DNA from: JANWXR01 sp964608265
Lineage (GTDB): Bacteria > Chloroflexota > Anaerolineae > Anaerolineales > UBA6663
NCBI GenBank assembly: GCA_964608265.1
Contig: CAZSNP010000040.1
Span: 1-45,896 of the forward strand
Direction of reading: 5' to 3'
Length of the DNA: 45,896 nucleotides
Shown here: piece by piece, positions 7,907 to 16,184 of the stretch
Layout of the letters: each line of letters opens with the position of its first letter
How positions within the stretch are numbered: position 1 is the first letter of the stretch
Program-made: the position numbers and the translations under genes
The notes under the pieces: generated by a model
Databases searched by the model: none
The model's input: only the letters and a program-made list of their open reading frames with translations
Told to the model about the DNA's origin: nothing

Positions 7907-9337
7907 GTGAACTCCCTCCGCACCCGCCTGTTCGCCGCCTTCACCATCGTCATTCTCGTCGTCGTGCTCGTCATCGGGCTGACGCTGTTGTTTCTGCTCC
8001 GCAACAGTTCGCTTATCGAACGCCCCACCCTGCTCGGCTTGAGTCAGGCCACCCGCACGCTGCAACGCCAGGCCCCGCTGCCCGAAGACGCCGGCGACGC
8101 CGAACTCGCCGCGTATGTGGCCCGCGCCGCCGAGGCGTACGATTATCGCGTGCTCGTCGTCAACGCCGAGGGCGAAGTGGGGATCGATTCGCGCCCGGAC
8201 GCGCCGCCCCTGACCGTGGTGCTGCGCAATGCCGAGAACAACCCCGCCTTTGGCTTTCGCATCGGGCAGGCGCGCGACAGCGCCGGCGACTGGTGGTCGT
8301 ACACAGTGCGCCGCCTGTCCAAAGACCGCTTTCTGCTCATGGCCGCGCCGCAGCCGCGCTTCGCCGTCCTGAAGTTCTTCGTGGAGGATTTGCTCGGGCC
8401 GCTGCTGCAGGCGGGCGCCATCGCCGGCGTGATCGCCCTCGCCCTGTCCGTCATCGTCGCGCGGCAGATCGTCGGGCCGTTGCAGAAGATGGCCCAGGTC
8501 TCACATGGCATCGCGCAGGGCGACTACGCCCTGAGCGCGCCGGTCAGCGGGCCGGATGAGGTGCGCGAACTCGGCCAGTCCATCAACGCCATGGCGGCGC
8601 AGGTGCAAGCCGGGCAGCAGGCTCAGCGCGACTTCCTCGCCAACGTGTCGCATGAACTCAAGACCCCGCTCACCTCGATTCAAGGTTTCGCGCAGGCGAT
8701 TCGAGATGGAGCGGCCAATTCACCCGACGCCGTGCACCGCTCCGCCGGCATCATCTTCGACGAAGCCGAACGCATGCGACGTCTCGTCGCCGATCTGCTC
8801 GAGCTGGCGCGGTGGGATGCCAGCCCGCACACCCTCAACCGGGCCGCGCTCGATCTGCGCTTGCTGTTGACGACGGTGACCGAACGCTTCGTCCCGCGCG
8901 CAACGGAGAAGACGGTGCAACTCAAGCTCGACCTGCCCGGCACACTGCCCGCCATGCGCGGCGACGCCGACCGACTGGCGCAGGTGTTCACCAACCTGGT
9001 GGATAACGCCCTCAAGCACACGCCGGCCGGCGGCATCATCGCTGTCGCGGCCAGCAGCGCGCCCGAGGGTGTGCAGATCACGGTGACGGACAACGGGCCG
9101 GGCATCCCGCGTGATGACTTGCCGCGCGTCTTCGAGCGTTTCTATCAGGTGGATAAATCCCGCGCGCGGCCCGCGGGCGGCGGCGTCGGGCTGGGGCTGG
9201 CGATTACGAAGGAGATTGTCGAGGCGCACGGCGGCGCCATCGGCGTGGAGAGCGTGGTGGGGATGGGGACACGCTTCACCGTGCGTCTGCCCGTTGCGCT
9301 GCCGGAGGACAGCACGCTGATACGAAGAAGGAAATGA
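7907..9337 (+). CDS. Membrane sensor histidine kinase
   Basis: A 476-aa transmembrane kinase starting at GTG 7907. TM1 spans about residues 6-28 (FAAFTIVILVVVLVIGLTLL). An extracytoplasmic sensor of about 130 residues follows, then TM2 near 160-187 and a HAMP linker (RQIVGPLQKMAQVSHGIAQGDY). HisKA has His249 in NVSHELKTPLTS, and the HATPase has the N box (NLVDNALKHT), DNGPGIP and GVGLGLAI. Standard HAMP-HisKA-HATPase_c type. No response regulator is adjacent, so it is an orphan here; its signal cannot be told from the sequence. It converges on the ytxH-like gene. Confidence 0.93.
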   Translation: MNSLRTRLFAAFTIVILVVVLVIGLTLLFLLRNSSLIERPTLLGLSQATRTLQRQAPLPEDAGDAELAAYVARAAEAYDYRVLVVNAEGEVGIDSRPDAPPLTVVLRNAENNPAFGFRIGQARDSAGDWWSYTVRRLSKDRFLLMAAPQPRFAVLKFFVEDLLGPLLQAGAIAGVIALALSVIVARQIVGPLQKMAQVSHGIAQGDYALSAPVSGPDEVRELGQSINAMAAQVQAGQQAQRDFLANVSHELKTPLTSIQGFAQAIRDGAANSPDAVHRSAGIIFDEAERMRRLVADLLELARWDASPHTLNRAALDLRLLLTTVTERFVPRATEKTVQLKLDLPGTLPAMRGDADRLAQVFTNLVDNALKHTPAGGIIAVAASSAPEGVQITVTDNGPGIPRDDLPRVFERFYQVDKSRARPAGGGVGLGLAITKEIVEAHGGAIGVESVVGMGTRFTVRLPVALPEDSTLIRRRK

Positions 9338-9386
9338 GGGAGACGAAGGCAGGTGCATCCCCTCGCTCCCTCGGTTCCCATTGCCG

Positions 9387-9596
9387 TTATTGCCGCTTCA
9401 AGTTCGCCAATTGGTCTTCGAGTTCAGACCGCTTCTCGTCCGCCGCGCGCCGGGCATCCGACCAAAGCGTGTCGAACCACTCGCCGGTCTGCTCCTGCAA
9501 TTCATCGCCCGCCGAGGGGGTGAAGAGCAGCGCAGCGGCCGCCCCCACCGCCGCCCCCACAATTGCGCCCGTCAAAAACGCCATCAGTTTGTTCAT
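9387..9596 (-). CDS. YtxH-like small membrane protein
   Basis: A 69-aa protein (MNKLMAFLTGAIVGAAVGAAAALLFTP) with one Gly/Ala-rich N-terminal membrane segment, then the PSAGDEL turn and a charged helical, coiled-coil-like tail. This is the YtxH pattern, a family often linked to general stress. The start at 9596 is preceded by GGGAGG at good spacing; an in-frame ATG 30 bp upstream is less likely. The molecular function of the family is not established. A TATAAT on its strand lies 33 bp upstream. Confidence 0.82.
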   Translation of the reverse strand: MNKLMAFLTGAIVGAAVGAAAALLFTPSAGDELQEQTGEWFDTLWSDARRAADEKRSELEDQLANLKRQ

Positions 9597-9628
9597 CGGT
9601 GTTTGCCTCCCGGTGTGTTGCGTCAACG

Positions 9629-9678
9629 ATTATAACCGCCGGTCGTGCGAAAAGTTGCGCGCTGCCTCCAGCTATAAT
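9629..9678. promoter_or_regulatory. Divergent -10 boxes between ytxH-like and M24 genes
   Basis: TATAAT occurs on the minus strand at 9629-9634 (33 bp before the YtxH start) and on the plus strand at 9673-9678 (upstream of the M24 start). Neither has a convincing -35 at 17 bp, so these are candidate -10 elements only. Confidence 0.4.
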
Positions 9679-9798
9679 CGGCCCGGTACCTCCATGGCAC
9701 CGCGCGGCGGACTTGCTCGAGAACACGACCGAATCGCTGGAGCAGCCGGCCCATCAGTTGTAGGGACACCGCGGGTCTCTACTTTGGAGCACTCAACC

Positions 9799-10908
9799 AT
9801 GCACCTCAACCGCCTGCACCGTCTGCACGCCGCCATGCGCCGCGCCGGCTTCGATTGTGTCGTCGCCATTGCCGGGCCAAATCTCTACTACCTCACCGGC
9901 CTGTCGTTTCATCTGAGCGAGCGGCCCACGGTTGGCTTCTTCGCGGCGAGGGGTGACCCGGTGCTTGTGCTCGGCGCCCTCGAGGCGTCGAAGGTGGCCG
10001 GCGGCGCGCCGTATCCCATCCGCACGCACGCGTACACCGACGCGGACGGGCCGGTGGCTGCCTTCCGCGAAGCCGCGCAAACATTGAGTTTGAATCGGGC
10101 GCGGTTGGGAGTCGAAACCCGGCGCATGCGGGTGATGGAACTGCGCCTGATCGAAGAGGCCTTCGCGCAGCCCCGCGTGGAGGCCGCCGAGGGTTTGTTC
10201 GCCGAGCTGCGGATGACAAAGGACGAGCACGAGATCAGGTTGATGCGCGAGGCCGTTGACATCGCCGAGCGCGCGTTGCTGGCCACGTTACCGCAGATCA
10301 AGGTTGGCCTGACCGAGCGCGAAGTGGCGACCGAGTTGCTGCTGCAAACCCTGCGCGCCGGCTCCGACTCGGAACTGCCGTTTGCGCCCATCATCGCCGC
10401 CGGGCCGAACGGCGCGTTGCCGCACGCCTCCATCACCGACCGGCGGTTGCAGCGGGGCGACCTCGTGACCATTGACTGGGGCGCGACCCGGCACGGCTAC
10501 GTCGCCGACCTGACGCGCACCTTTGCGATCGGGGAAGTTGATGACGAACTCAAGCGGATTTACGAACTGGTGAAGAGGGCGAACGCGGCGGCGAAGGCGG
10601 CGACGCGGCCCGGCGTGAGCGCGGCGGAGGTGGATGCCGCCGCGCGCAAGGTCATCGCCGACGACGGCTACGGCCAATACTTTGTGCACCGCGTCGGCCA
10701 CGGCCTCGGCCTCGAGGGCCACGAGGACCCGAGCATGCACGGCCGCAACGAGCTATCGCTGACCGCCGGGATCACGTTCACGATCGAGCCGGGGATTTAT
10801 GTGCCGGGCAAAGGCGGCGTCCGCATCGAGGATGATGTGGTGGTGACGGCGGACGGCTGCGAGAGTCTGAGCACCCTGCCGCGCGACCTGCAGAGTATCG
10901 GCGGGTAA
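9799..10908 (+). CDS. M24 family Xaa-Pro aminopeptidase-like metallopeptidase
   Basis: A 369-aa protein from ATG 9799 (MHLNRLHRLHAAMRRAG), with GGAG 10 bp upstream. The open frame extends farther upstream but without family-like sequence. It has an N-terminal creatinase-like domain (residues 1-125) and a C-terminal pita-bread catalytic domain. All five metal ligands are visible: Asp226 (TIDWGA), Asp237 (VADLTRTF), His301 (RVGHGLGLEGHE), Glu330 (TIEPGIYVPG) and Glu344 (RIEDDVVV). It is a probable cytoplasmic di-metal aminopeptidase acting on Xaa-Pro peptides; the exact substrate is unknown. Compare the ligand-deficient paralogue at 42897-43970. Confidence 0.93.
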   Translation: MHLNRLHRLHAAMRRAGFDCVVAIAGPNLYYLTGLSFHLSERPTVGFFAARGDPVLVLGALEASKVAGGAPYPIRTHAYTDADGPVAAFREAAQTLSLNRARLGVETRRMRVMELRLIEEAFAQPRVEAAEGLFAELRMTKDEHEIRLMREAVDIAERALLATLPQIKVGLTEREVATELLLQTLRAGSDSELPFAPIIAAGPNGALPHASITDRRLQRGDLVTIDWGATRHGYVADLTRTFAIGEVDDELKRIYELVKRANAAAKAATRPGVSAAEVDAAARKVIADDGYGQYFVHRVGHGLGLEGHEDPSMHGRNELSLTAGITFTIEPGIYVPGKGGVRIEDDVVVTADGCESLSTLPRDLQSIGG

Positions 10909-10910
10909 GC

Positions 10911-11182
10911 TCACCGCGCGCTGAGCGCGGACAAGAGATGGCCGGGCATTTCCTCCTGGCGCGGGTTGAGCGATAGAGGCCAGCCCCTCATACGGGAAAA
11001 TCCTGAATCCCAATGCCGGGGCGAGCGCAATCGCCGCCGGCAATGAGGCCGACGGCACGCCCGCCGCCGCGCCGCCAAAGGCCACGCCGACCGCGAGTCC
11101 TTCGGGGATGTCGTGCGCCGAGGTGGAAGTGCGGCGGCAGCCGATCAGCGACGGGCAGACACAGGCCGCCGGCCAGGAACCC
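10911..11182 (-). pseudogene. Remnant of a ZIP-family metal transporter
   Basis: Three frames together give a broken GufA/ZIP protein on the minus strand: GFLAGGLCLPVADRLPPHFHLG, then after an apparent internal loss HDIPEGLAVGVAFGGAAAG...AIALA, then a shifted GIGIQDFP, then EGLA, and SLNPRQEEMPGHLLSALSAR before a stop at 10911. HDIPEGLAVGVAF is the metal-binding helix signature of ZIP transporters, and IQDFP-EG is the following metal motif. The N-terminal third and the C-terminal helices are missing. At least three frame changes make it non-functional. Confidence 0.75.
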
Positions 11183-11217
11183 CGGCGCCCCCGGGCGCCG
11201 GGAAGCAAATTCGCCCC

Positions 11218-12189
11218 TCAAATCGGTCGCGCGGGCCGAACGACGAGCAGCGCACACCGCGAGCGGCGCATCACCTTGTGCGTGACGCTACCGTAGACCC
11301 AGCGGCGCAGACCGGTGTGGCCGTGGGTGGCCATCGCAATGCAATCGACACCGTGCTGCTCGACGAAGCCGAGGATGCCATCGGCCGCCGGCCCAACTTC
11401 CGCCGCGGTCTGAATCGGCACACCGTAGCGCCCAAGCTGCGCCCGCAGACGGGCCAGATAGGTCAGGGCTTCATCGCGCAGATTGTCTTGCAGGCTCTGT
11501 CCGGCATGAACCTTGAGCGGGAGCTTGATCGAACCAGGCACCCCCGGCCCGAAGAAATGATAGGTGACGCCGCCCTGCGGGTTGATGTGACTGCGAACGG
11601 TGGGCGCTACCTGAAGCAGCGTCACCGTGCCGTGCATGCGGGCCGCCGCCGTCAGGGCCGGCTCGAGAGCGGTCTCCGCCAGGGCCGAGCCATCGAGCGG
11701 GACGAGGATATGCCGTATCGGGCGGTCGCCGCGCACCACCAGCACCGGACACGGCGCGGCGCTGAGCACTCGTTCGGCGACGCTCCCGAACACCCAGCGC
11801 TCCATCCCCGAACGCCCATGCGACGACATCACAATCAGGTCGGTGCGCTCGGCGCGCGCGGTCTCGACGATGTGCGCGGCCACATCGGGCGTGGCCGAGT
11901 CGGCGAGGACGACCTTGGCCCAGACCAGTTGGCCGGGAGAGGCATAGGCGGATTGAAGACCGGCCAGATACGCATCCGCCTCGCGCCGCGAATGAAGCGC
12001 CGCCTGATCCGGCCACACGACGCCACGCGCGCCGGTGACGCCATGCTCGGGGACGATGATCTGTTCCGGGTACGCGACACGGAACAACATGACCTCGGTG
12101 TTCGGTTCGCGCGCCAGGGCGAACGCCGGGGCAAGCGCGCGCTCCGCCAGTGGCGAGCCGTCGAGCGGGATGAGGACTTTGGTGAACAT
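11218..12189 (-). CDS. Tandem universal stress protein (UspA domain x2)
   Basis: A 323-aa protein with two UspA domains, residues about 1-150 and 160-320. Each starts with a beta strand (KVLIPLDGSPLAERAL; HILVPLDGSALAETAL) and ends with an ATP-site-like segment (SSHGRSGMERWVFGSV; ATHGHTGLRRWVYGSV), keeping the G-x9-GS part of the nucleotide-binding motif. The first Gly of the full G-x2-G motif is replaced by Ser or Ala. GGAGG precedes the ATG. Likely a cytoplasmic stress-response nucleotide-binding protein; neighbours (baeRF3, YbaK-like) also fit stress/translation. Confidence 0.93.
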   Translation of the reverse strand: MFTKVLIPLDGSPLAERALAPAFALAREPNTEVMLFRVAYPEQIIVPEHGVTGARGVVWPDQAALHSRREADAYLAGLQSAYASPGQLVWAKVVLADSATPDVAAHIVETARAERTDLIVMSSHGRSGMERWVFGSVAERVLSAAPCPVLVVRGDRPIRHILVPLDGSALAETALEPALTAAARMHGTVTLLQVAPTVRSHINPQGGVTYHFFGPGVPGSIKLPLKVHAGQSLQDNLRDEALTYLARLRAQLGRYGVPIQTAAEVGPAADGILGFVEQHGVDCIAMATHGHTGLRRWVYGSVTHKVMRRSRCALLVVRPARPI

Positions 12190-12351
12190 GTCAGCCTCCC
12201 GTGAATCTTGGTGGATTCAGGCCCGCAAACAGCATACCGTCCTTCGGGGCCGCTGCGCAGTGCCGTACATCACGCCTGCGACCTGACGAAAACCGTCGCC
12301 ATTGCGTCAACGCCCCGGCCAGTTCCCCGACCACCCACCGGGCAACGGGTC

Positions 12352-13503
12352 TCAAAAACGCAACACCGCAGCCAGCGGCGCGTCCGTCGGCATCTCCGCC
12401 ATCGGCAACGCAAAGACCTCACCATGATGGAGCAGCGTTTGCGTGGCCAGGAGGTCGAGCAGTTCGTCGGCTCGCGCGTCAGGCGCGTCGAGCAGATGGA
12501 TGGTCTGCGTCTCACAGTCGTAGGTCCCCCACTGTTCGCGATCACGCGCCAACAGCAGGGATTGGACTCGACCCTGCTGGGCAGCGGGCAACGCAGCACG
12601 GAGTGAGAGTGTGGCGCGCGGGCTGCCGATCCAGCGCCGCCAGGCCGCCAACGCCCTGGCTTGCCGTTCGTGGCGCTGCGGCTCGAGGAGCCGCTGAGCC
12701 TCATCGCGCAGTTGCTCGGGGCTGATCCGGTCGGCGTTGCCAGCGAGCTCAGGTTCGGCGAGATGCGGGTAACGACTCACCGCCCGATACAGCGCCAGCA
12801 CGTACTCCACCCCGGCCAGCACCAGCCGCACATTCTGGCCCGCCAGCCAATCGCACAAGCACTGATCGATGCGCCGGCAGTATTGCGCCAATTCCTCTTT
12901 GTAAGCCTCCTGGTCACCGCCGCTTCCGTAGAAGATCGCCGACCAGCGGCCGGCCCCGACCGGCGCGCCACTGCGAAACCGGATCTCCGGCTGCCATGTG
13001 TCGAAGCGCAACGCCTCGGCCAGGTTGCGAGGGAGTGTGTCGAGTTGGATTTCTTCGACTGCCTCCGGCGTGGCGCGGAACAGCCGCACGGCGTTCTGGC
13101 TGAGGGCCAATATGTAGAAGGGCGACGGGGACGCCAGCATCGGCAACAGCGGTCTGAGGATGAAATGCCGCGCCAGCGCGAGCTTCGGCTCACACCGTTG
13201 AGGCAATGTGACGGCGCGCGCAAACGACGCTGCGAGGAAGAGCGCCAGACCCTCGCGCATATGCCGCCACGCGAAGCTATCGCCGAGCAGGGTCTCGATC
13301 GGCCCCAGCACTTCGGGCGCCTCGCCCGCGCGCCAGCCGGCCGCCCGCAGCCGCGCCTCGGCCTCGCGCCGCAGGTTGCGCAGCCGAAGCTGATCGGCGG
13401 GGATGTCGCTCGCCGCGCGCCGGGTGGGGAGGTAAATCGAAATGCACGGTGTCGCCCGGATCGTCGCCAACTCCCTGAGGTCGTTGACCGAAAGCGGGTT
13501 CAT
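12352..13503 (-). CDS. baeRF family 3 (archaeal/eukaryal release-factor-like) protein
   Basis: A 383-aa protein from ATG 13503 (MNPLSVNDLRELATIRATPCISIYLPTRR), preceded by AAAGGAG; longer upstream extensions of the frame look non-coding. The N-terminal CISIYLPT and C-terminal GTYDCETQTIHLLDAP...DELLDLLATQTLLHHGEVFALP match the bacterial eRF1-like proteins (baeRF family 3), proposed to act on ribosomes or in hibernation/rescue. This is family knowledge; no catalytic GGQ motif is seen. It sits upstream of the UspA gene on the same strand, a pairing that suggests a stress function. Confidence 0.8.
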   Translation of the reverse strand: MNPLSVNDLRELATIRATPCISIYLPTRRAASDIPADQLRLRNLRREAEARLRAAGWRAGEAPEVLGPIETLLGDSFAWRHMREGLALFLAASFARAVTLPQRCEPKLALARHFILRPLLPMLASPSPFYILALSQNAVRLFRATPEAVEEIQLDTLPRNLAEALRFDTWQPEIRFRSGAPVGAGRWSAIFYGSGGDQEAYKEELAQYCRRIDQCLCDWLAGQNVRLVLAGVEYVLALYRAVSRYPHLAEPELAGNADRISPEQLRDEAQRLLEPQRHERQARALAAWRRWIGSPRATLSLRAALPAAQQGRVQSLLLARDREQWGTYDCETQTIHLLDAPDARADELLDLLATQTLLHHGEVFALPMAEMPTDAPLAAVLRF

Positions 13504-13535
13504 GCGCCACTCCTTTTGCGGCAGCGGCCGAGGTG

Positions 13536-14030
13536 TTATGGGCCGGCCGCTTCGACCCGGGGTCGCACAATAAAGTCGGCGATGATGGGCGCCGCCAGCC
13601 GAACGTAATCGGCGGTGGCCAGCTTGATCGTATCGCGGTGTGTGCCGGCCTGAATAACGATCTCGCCGGCCCGGTTGAGCGAGCCGTCGAGGTAAGTCGG
13701 CATTTGATACAGGTTGCCGAAGGGCGGCATCGCGCCCACATCGCAATCGGTGAAGCGCGGTTTGAACTCCGGCTCATGCGCCGCCCGCGCCACCTCCGCA
13801 TTCAACAGCTCGCGGACACGTTCGAAATCCACGTGCGCCGGGGTCGGCAACACCAGCATGACGAGTTTGCCGTCGGCCCAGGCGATGACGACCTTGGCCA
13901 CATGTGCGCCCTTCTCGTGCAGCTCAGCCGCCACCGCCTGCATCGTGAACACTTCACGATGATGTTGCAGCACAAATTCCACCCCGCGCTCACGCAACAG
14001 GAGTTGTAGGCGTTCCAGACACGTAAGCAT
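13536..14030 (-). CDS. YbaK/aminoacyl-tRNA deacylase domain protein
   Basis: A 164-aa single-domain protein of the YbaK/ProX/INS editing family, which hydrolyses mischarged tRNAs in trans. Visible: the N-terminal HHREVFTMQAVAAELHEKGAHVAKVVIA, the conserved KLVMLVLP strand, and DCDVGAMPPFGNLYQMPTYLDGSL, the GxxxPfG loop of the family. ATG 14030 is preceded by GGAGAA. It lies 32 bp upstream of the baeRF3 gene on the same strand and may be cotranscribed. Exact tRNA specificity cannot be deduced. Confidence 0.9.
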   Translation of the reverse strand: MLTCLERLQLLLRERGVEFVLQHHREVFTMQAVAAELHEKGAHVAKVVIAWADGKLVMLVLPTPAHVDFERVRELLNAEVARAAHEPEFKPRFTDCDVGAMPPFGNLYQMPTYLDGSLNRAGEIVIQAGTHRDTIKLATADYVRLAAPIIADFIVRPRVEAAGP

Positions 14031-14298
14031 TCGGTTCTCCTTTCCACCAGCTGTGTGGTTCGCCGGCCCCCCCCGACTTCTTCATACGCTCAGTCACGCC
14101 CGTGGGCAGTGTCGAAAGTCACCGGCTGCGGATGAAACCCGTATGCGATACACATTCGCGCGCCGGAGCTGAGCGCGATCGTGGCAACGCCGAGTCTGGC
14201 GACGAATCAGATGTGAGCCATCCGCATTGAGCCTGCGCCGCCGGCCCGGCCGGCTGCCCTCTCTTCCGCCTGAGACCGGCGTGGTGAGCGACGGAACA

Positions 14299-14493
14299 TC
14301 AGGCCGGCCCGGCTGGCTGCGCCGCCTTAAGCGCGGCGAGCACATGCTTGAGCACCCGTTCCCGGTTCTTGAGCATGTCGCGATAGTCAACGTTATCTGT
14401 GTCGGCCACCTCCATGCGCAGGTCGGTAATGGCACCCTGCAACGTTTCGATCAGGATCGTCATCTCTTCGGGGGTGAGGTCGAGGTGAAGCAT
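14299..14493 (-). CDS. Small conserved acidic helical protein, 64 aa
   Basis: MLHLDLTPEEMTILIETLQ... is predicted to be nearly all helical, with a pattern (LTPEE...L...L..LRMEVADTDN.DYR..LK.RE.VLK..L) that I recall from small uncharacterised bacterial proteins. GGGAGG lies at ideal distance before the ATG. It has no membrane segment and no catalytic motif. The 14048-14298 interval downstream shows nothing recognisable. Function unknown. Confidence 0.7.
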   Translation of the reverse strand: MLHLDLTPEEMTILIETLQGAITDLRMEVADTDNVDYRDMLKNRERVLKHVLAALKAAQPAGPA

Positions 14494-14872
14494 CTTGCGC
14501 CTCCCGGCCAGAGTCAGGCCTGGTAACAGTTTAGACCGGAAAGGGCGCCGGGTCGAGTGGGGAACATCACCCCGCCGTGGTGACCTTCGCGGGCCGGCGC
14601 GAATGTGCCTATTTTCGACCCAGGTCGGTCGTTACCTTGTGCCATGCCAACGATGACGTTCATTACGTTCGCACGGACACGCCACAACCTGTCCTCGCGG
14701 CTGACGCGTTGCGGCATAAGCCGCGTTGGAGCTGAAGCTGAGCCGCATATCCCTTGCGCCGGCGAAATAACTTCTGCCCGCCCGGCCCATCTTGACACAT
14801 CCGGCCGATGCCACTATCGTCTGGCGCGGCCCGGATGACGCTGAGGATCGTCTCTTGGCCATATCACCGAGG
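14494..14872. other. Intergenic stretch without recognised gene
   Basis: This divergent interval between the 64-aa gene and clpS has no open frame with family-like sequence or good ribosome binding site. It presumably contains both promoters, but no clear -35/-10 pair was found. A TTG-initiated upstream extension of clpS (from 14792) lies in it. Confidence 0.5.
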
Positions 14873-15214
14873 ATGAGCCCCGACGTAACCGCGCACCCTG
14901 AACACGACACCGAAACCCAACGCGAGGTCGAATGGGTGCTGGTCCCCGACGACGGCGGGCAGGCGAACGTCCTCATCCACAACGACGACGTCACCCCGAT
15001 GGATTTCGTCACCATCATTCTGCGCCAGGTCTTTCAACTCACCGCGCCGCAAGCCGAGCGTGTGATGCTGCGCGCGCACTACACCGGGCTGGCGCACGTG
15101 ATGACGTTGCCGCTCGAGGAAGCCAAGTATCGGGTGGGCCGCGCTCACGGGCTGGCCCGCGCCGCCGGCTACCCGCTGACGTTTTCGATTGAACTGGAAG
15201 GGGAGAATACGTAA
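14873..15214 (+). CDS. clpS: ClpS, N-end-rule adaptor of ClpAP/ClpCP
   Basis: The core (residues 30-113) reads NVLIHNDDVTPMDFVTIILRQVF...ERVMLRAHYTGLAHVMTLPLEEAKYR, matching ClpS. NDD...T plus M and H residues form the N-degron pocket. The adaptor delivers proteins with destabilising N-termini to the Clp ATPase. The start is uncertain: ATG 14873 (MSPDVTAHPEH) gives 113 aa and is chosen; a TTG at 14792 would add 27 residues. No clpA/clpC is adjacent. The N-terminal 25 residues are polar and probably disordered, as usual in ClpS. Confidence 0.9.
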   Translation: MSPDVTAHPEHDTETQREVEWVLVPDDGGQANVLIHNDDVTPMDFVTIILRQVFQLTAPQAERVMLRAHYTGLAHVMTLPLEEAKYRVGRAHGLARAAGYPLTFSIELEGENT

Positions 15215-15256
15215 TCAGTCACCGGCGAGAGAAAGACCGATGACTGATTTTGAGTG

Positions 15257-15340
15257 TGCGGCGGGAGAGACTTGAACTCTCACGCCATCGCTGGCAGAGG
15301 ATTTTAAGTCCTCGGTGTCTGCCAATTCCACCACCGCCGC
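15257..15340 (-). tRNA. tRNA-Leu (anticodon TAA)
   Basis: On the minus strand the acceptor arms GCGGCGG and CCGCCGC pair, with discriminator A. The anticodon stem GAGGA/TCCTC encloses CTTAAAA, placing anticodon TAA at 15304-15306. A variable arm (TGCCAGCGATGGCG) of class II type follows, and the T arm GAGAG-TTCAAGT-CTCTC completes it. CCA is not encoded (ACAC follows). Confidence 0.96.
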
Positions 15341-15377
15341 AAGCATCGCGATTGTACCGCGATTTAATGGAGACCCC

Positions 15378-16148
15378 ATGGCCTGGAAGTTGATCTCATG
15401 GAACGTCAACGGCATCCGCGCGGCGGAGAAGAAAGGCTTTGTGGATTGGCTGCGCGCGTCGGACGCCGACGTGGTGGCCGTGCAGGAGACGAAGGCACAC
15501 CCCGAACAGCTCTCGGCAGCGCTGCGCAGCGTGGACGGCTACAGCAGCGAATGGTGCGCGGCGGAGAAGAAGGGCTACAGCGGCGTAGCGACGTACTCGC
15601 GGCACACGGCGGAAGTTGCGGCGCGCGGCCTCGGCGAGGCCCGTTTCGACACCGAGGGCCGTGTGCTCATCCATGACTACCCCGGCTTTGTGCTGTTCAA
15701 CGTTTACTTTCCAAACGGCGGGCGCGGGCCTGAATGGGTCGCGCACAAGCTGGCGTTCTATCGCCGCTGCCTCGAGGTGGCGCGTGGCTACATGCGAAAG
15801 AAGCGGCCCGTCATCATCACCGGTGATTTCAACACCGCGTACGCCGAGATCGACCTCGCGCGCCCGAAGGAGAACGCCAGGACCAGCGGCTTTCTGCCCG
15901 AGGAGCGCGCCGGGCTGGGCGAGTTCTTCGAGGCCGGCTTTGTCGATACCTTCCGCCACCTGCACCCGGCGACGGTGAAATACACCTGGTGGGATATGGT
16001 CTCACGCGCTCGCGAGCGTAACGTCGGTTGGCGGCTCGACTACTTCATGGTCTCGGCCGACCTGAAGGATCGGATCGTGAGCGCCGAGATTCACGACGAG
16101 GTGCCGGGGTCGGATCACTGCCCGGTGAGTCTGGTGATCGAGCAATAA
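15378..16148 (+). CDS. xthA: Exodeoxyribonuclease III (AP endonuclease)
   Basis: A 256-aa Mg-dependent nuclease for base-excision repair, acting on abasic sites and 3' blocked ends. Motifs: ISWNVNGIRA (Asn9, Asn11), VQETK (Glu37), ITGDFNTAYAEID, YTWWDM and the C-terminal SDHCPV with the catalytic Asp-His. ATG 15378 is preceded by GGAGA, and MAWKLISWNVNG is a typical start; the frame is open upstream across the tRNA gene but that part is non-coding. It converges on rsmA. Confidence 0.96.
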   Translation: MAWKLISWNVNGIRAAEKKGFVDWLRASDADVVAVQETKAHPEQLSAALRSVDGYSSEWCAAEKKGYSGVATYSRHTAEVAARGLGEARFDTEGRVLIHDYPGFVLFNVYFPNGGRGPEWVAHKLAFYRRCLEVARGYMRKKRPVIITGDFNTAYAEIDLARPKENARTSGFLPEERAGLGEFFEAGFVDTFRHLHPATVKYTWWDMVSRARERNVGWRLDYFMVSADLKDRIVSAEIHDEVPGSDHCPVSLVIEQ

Positions 16149-16184
16149 CCAACAACTGATAACGAATTCGGTCATTGGTTATTG
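16143..16184. terminator. Hairpin between convergent xthA and rsmA
   Basis: CAATAACCAA (16143-16152) pairs with TTGGTTATTG (16175-16184). The arms overlap both stop codons. The right arm is also a pair of ATTGGTT-type heptamers and encodes the ITNNQ end of RsmA. It could act as a bidirectional terminator, but no T-tract is present. Confidence 0.45.

Noticed and set aside
14514..14798. 94-codon minus-strand frame upstream of clpS
   Set aside because: No ribosome binding site, no family-like sequence and random-looking composition.
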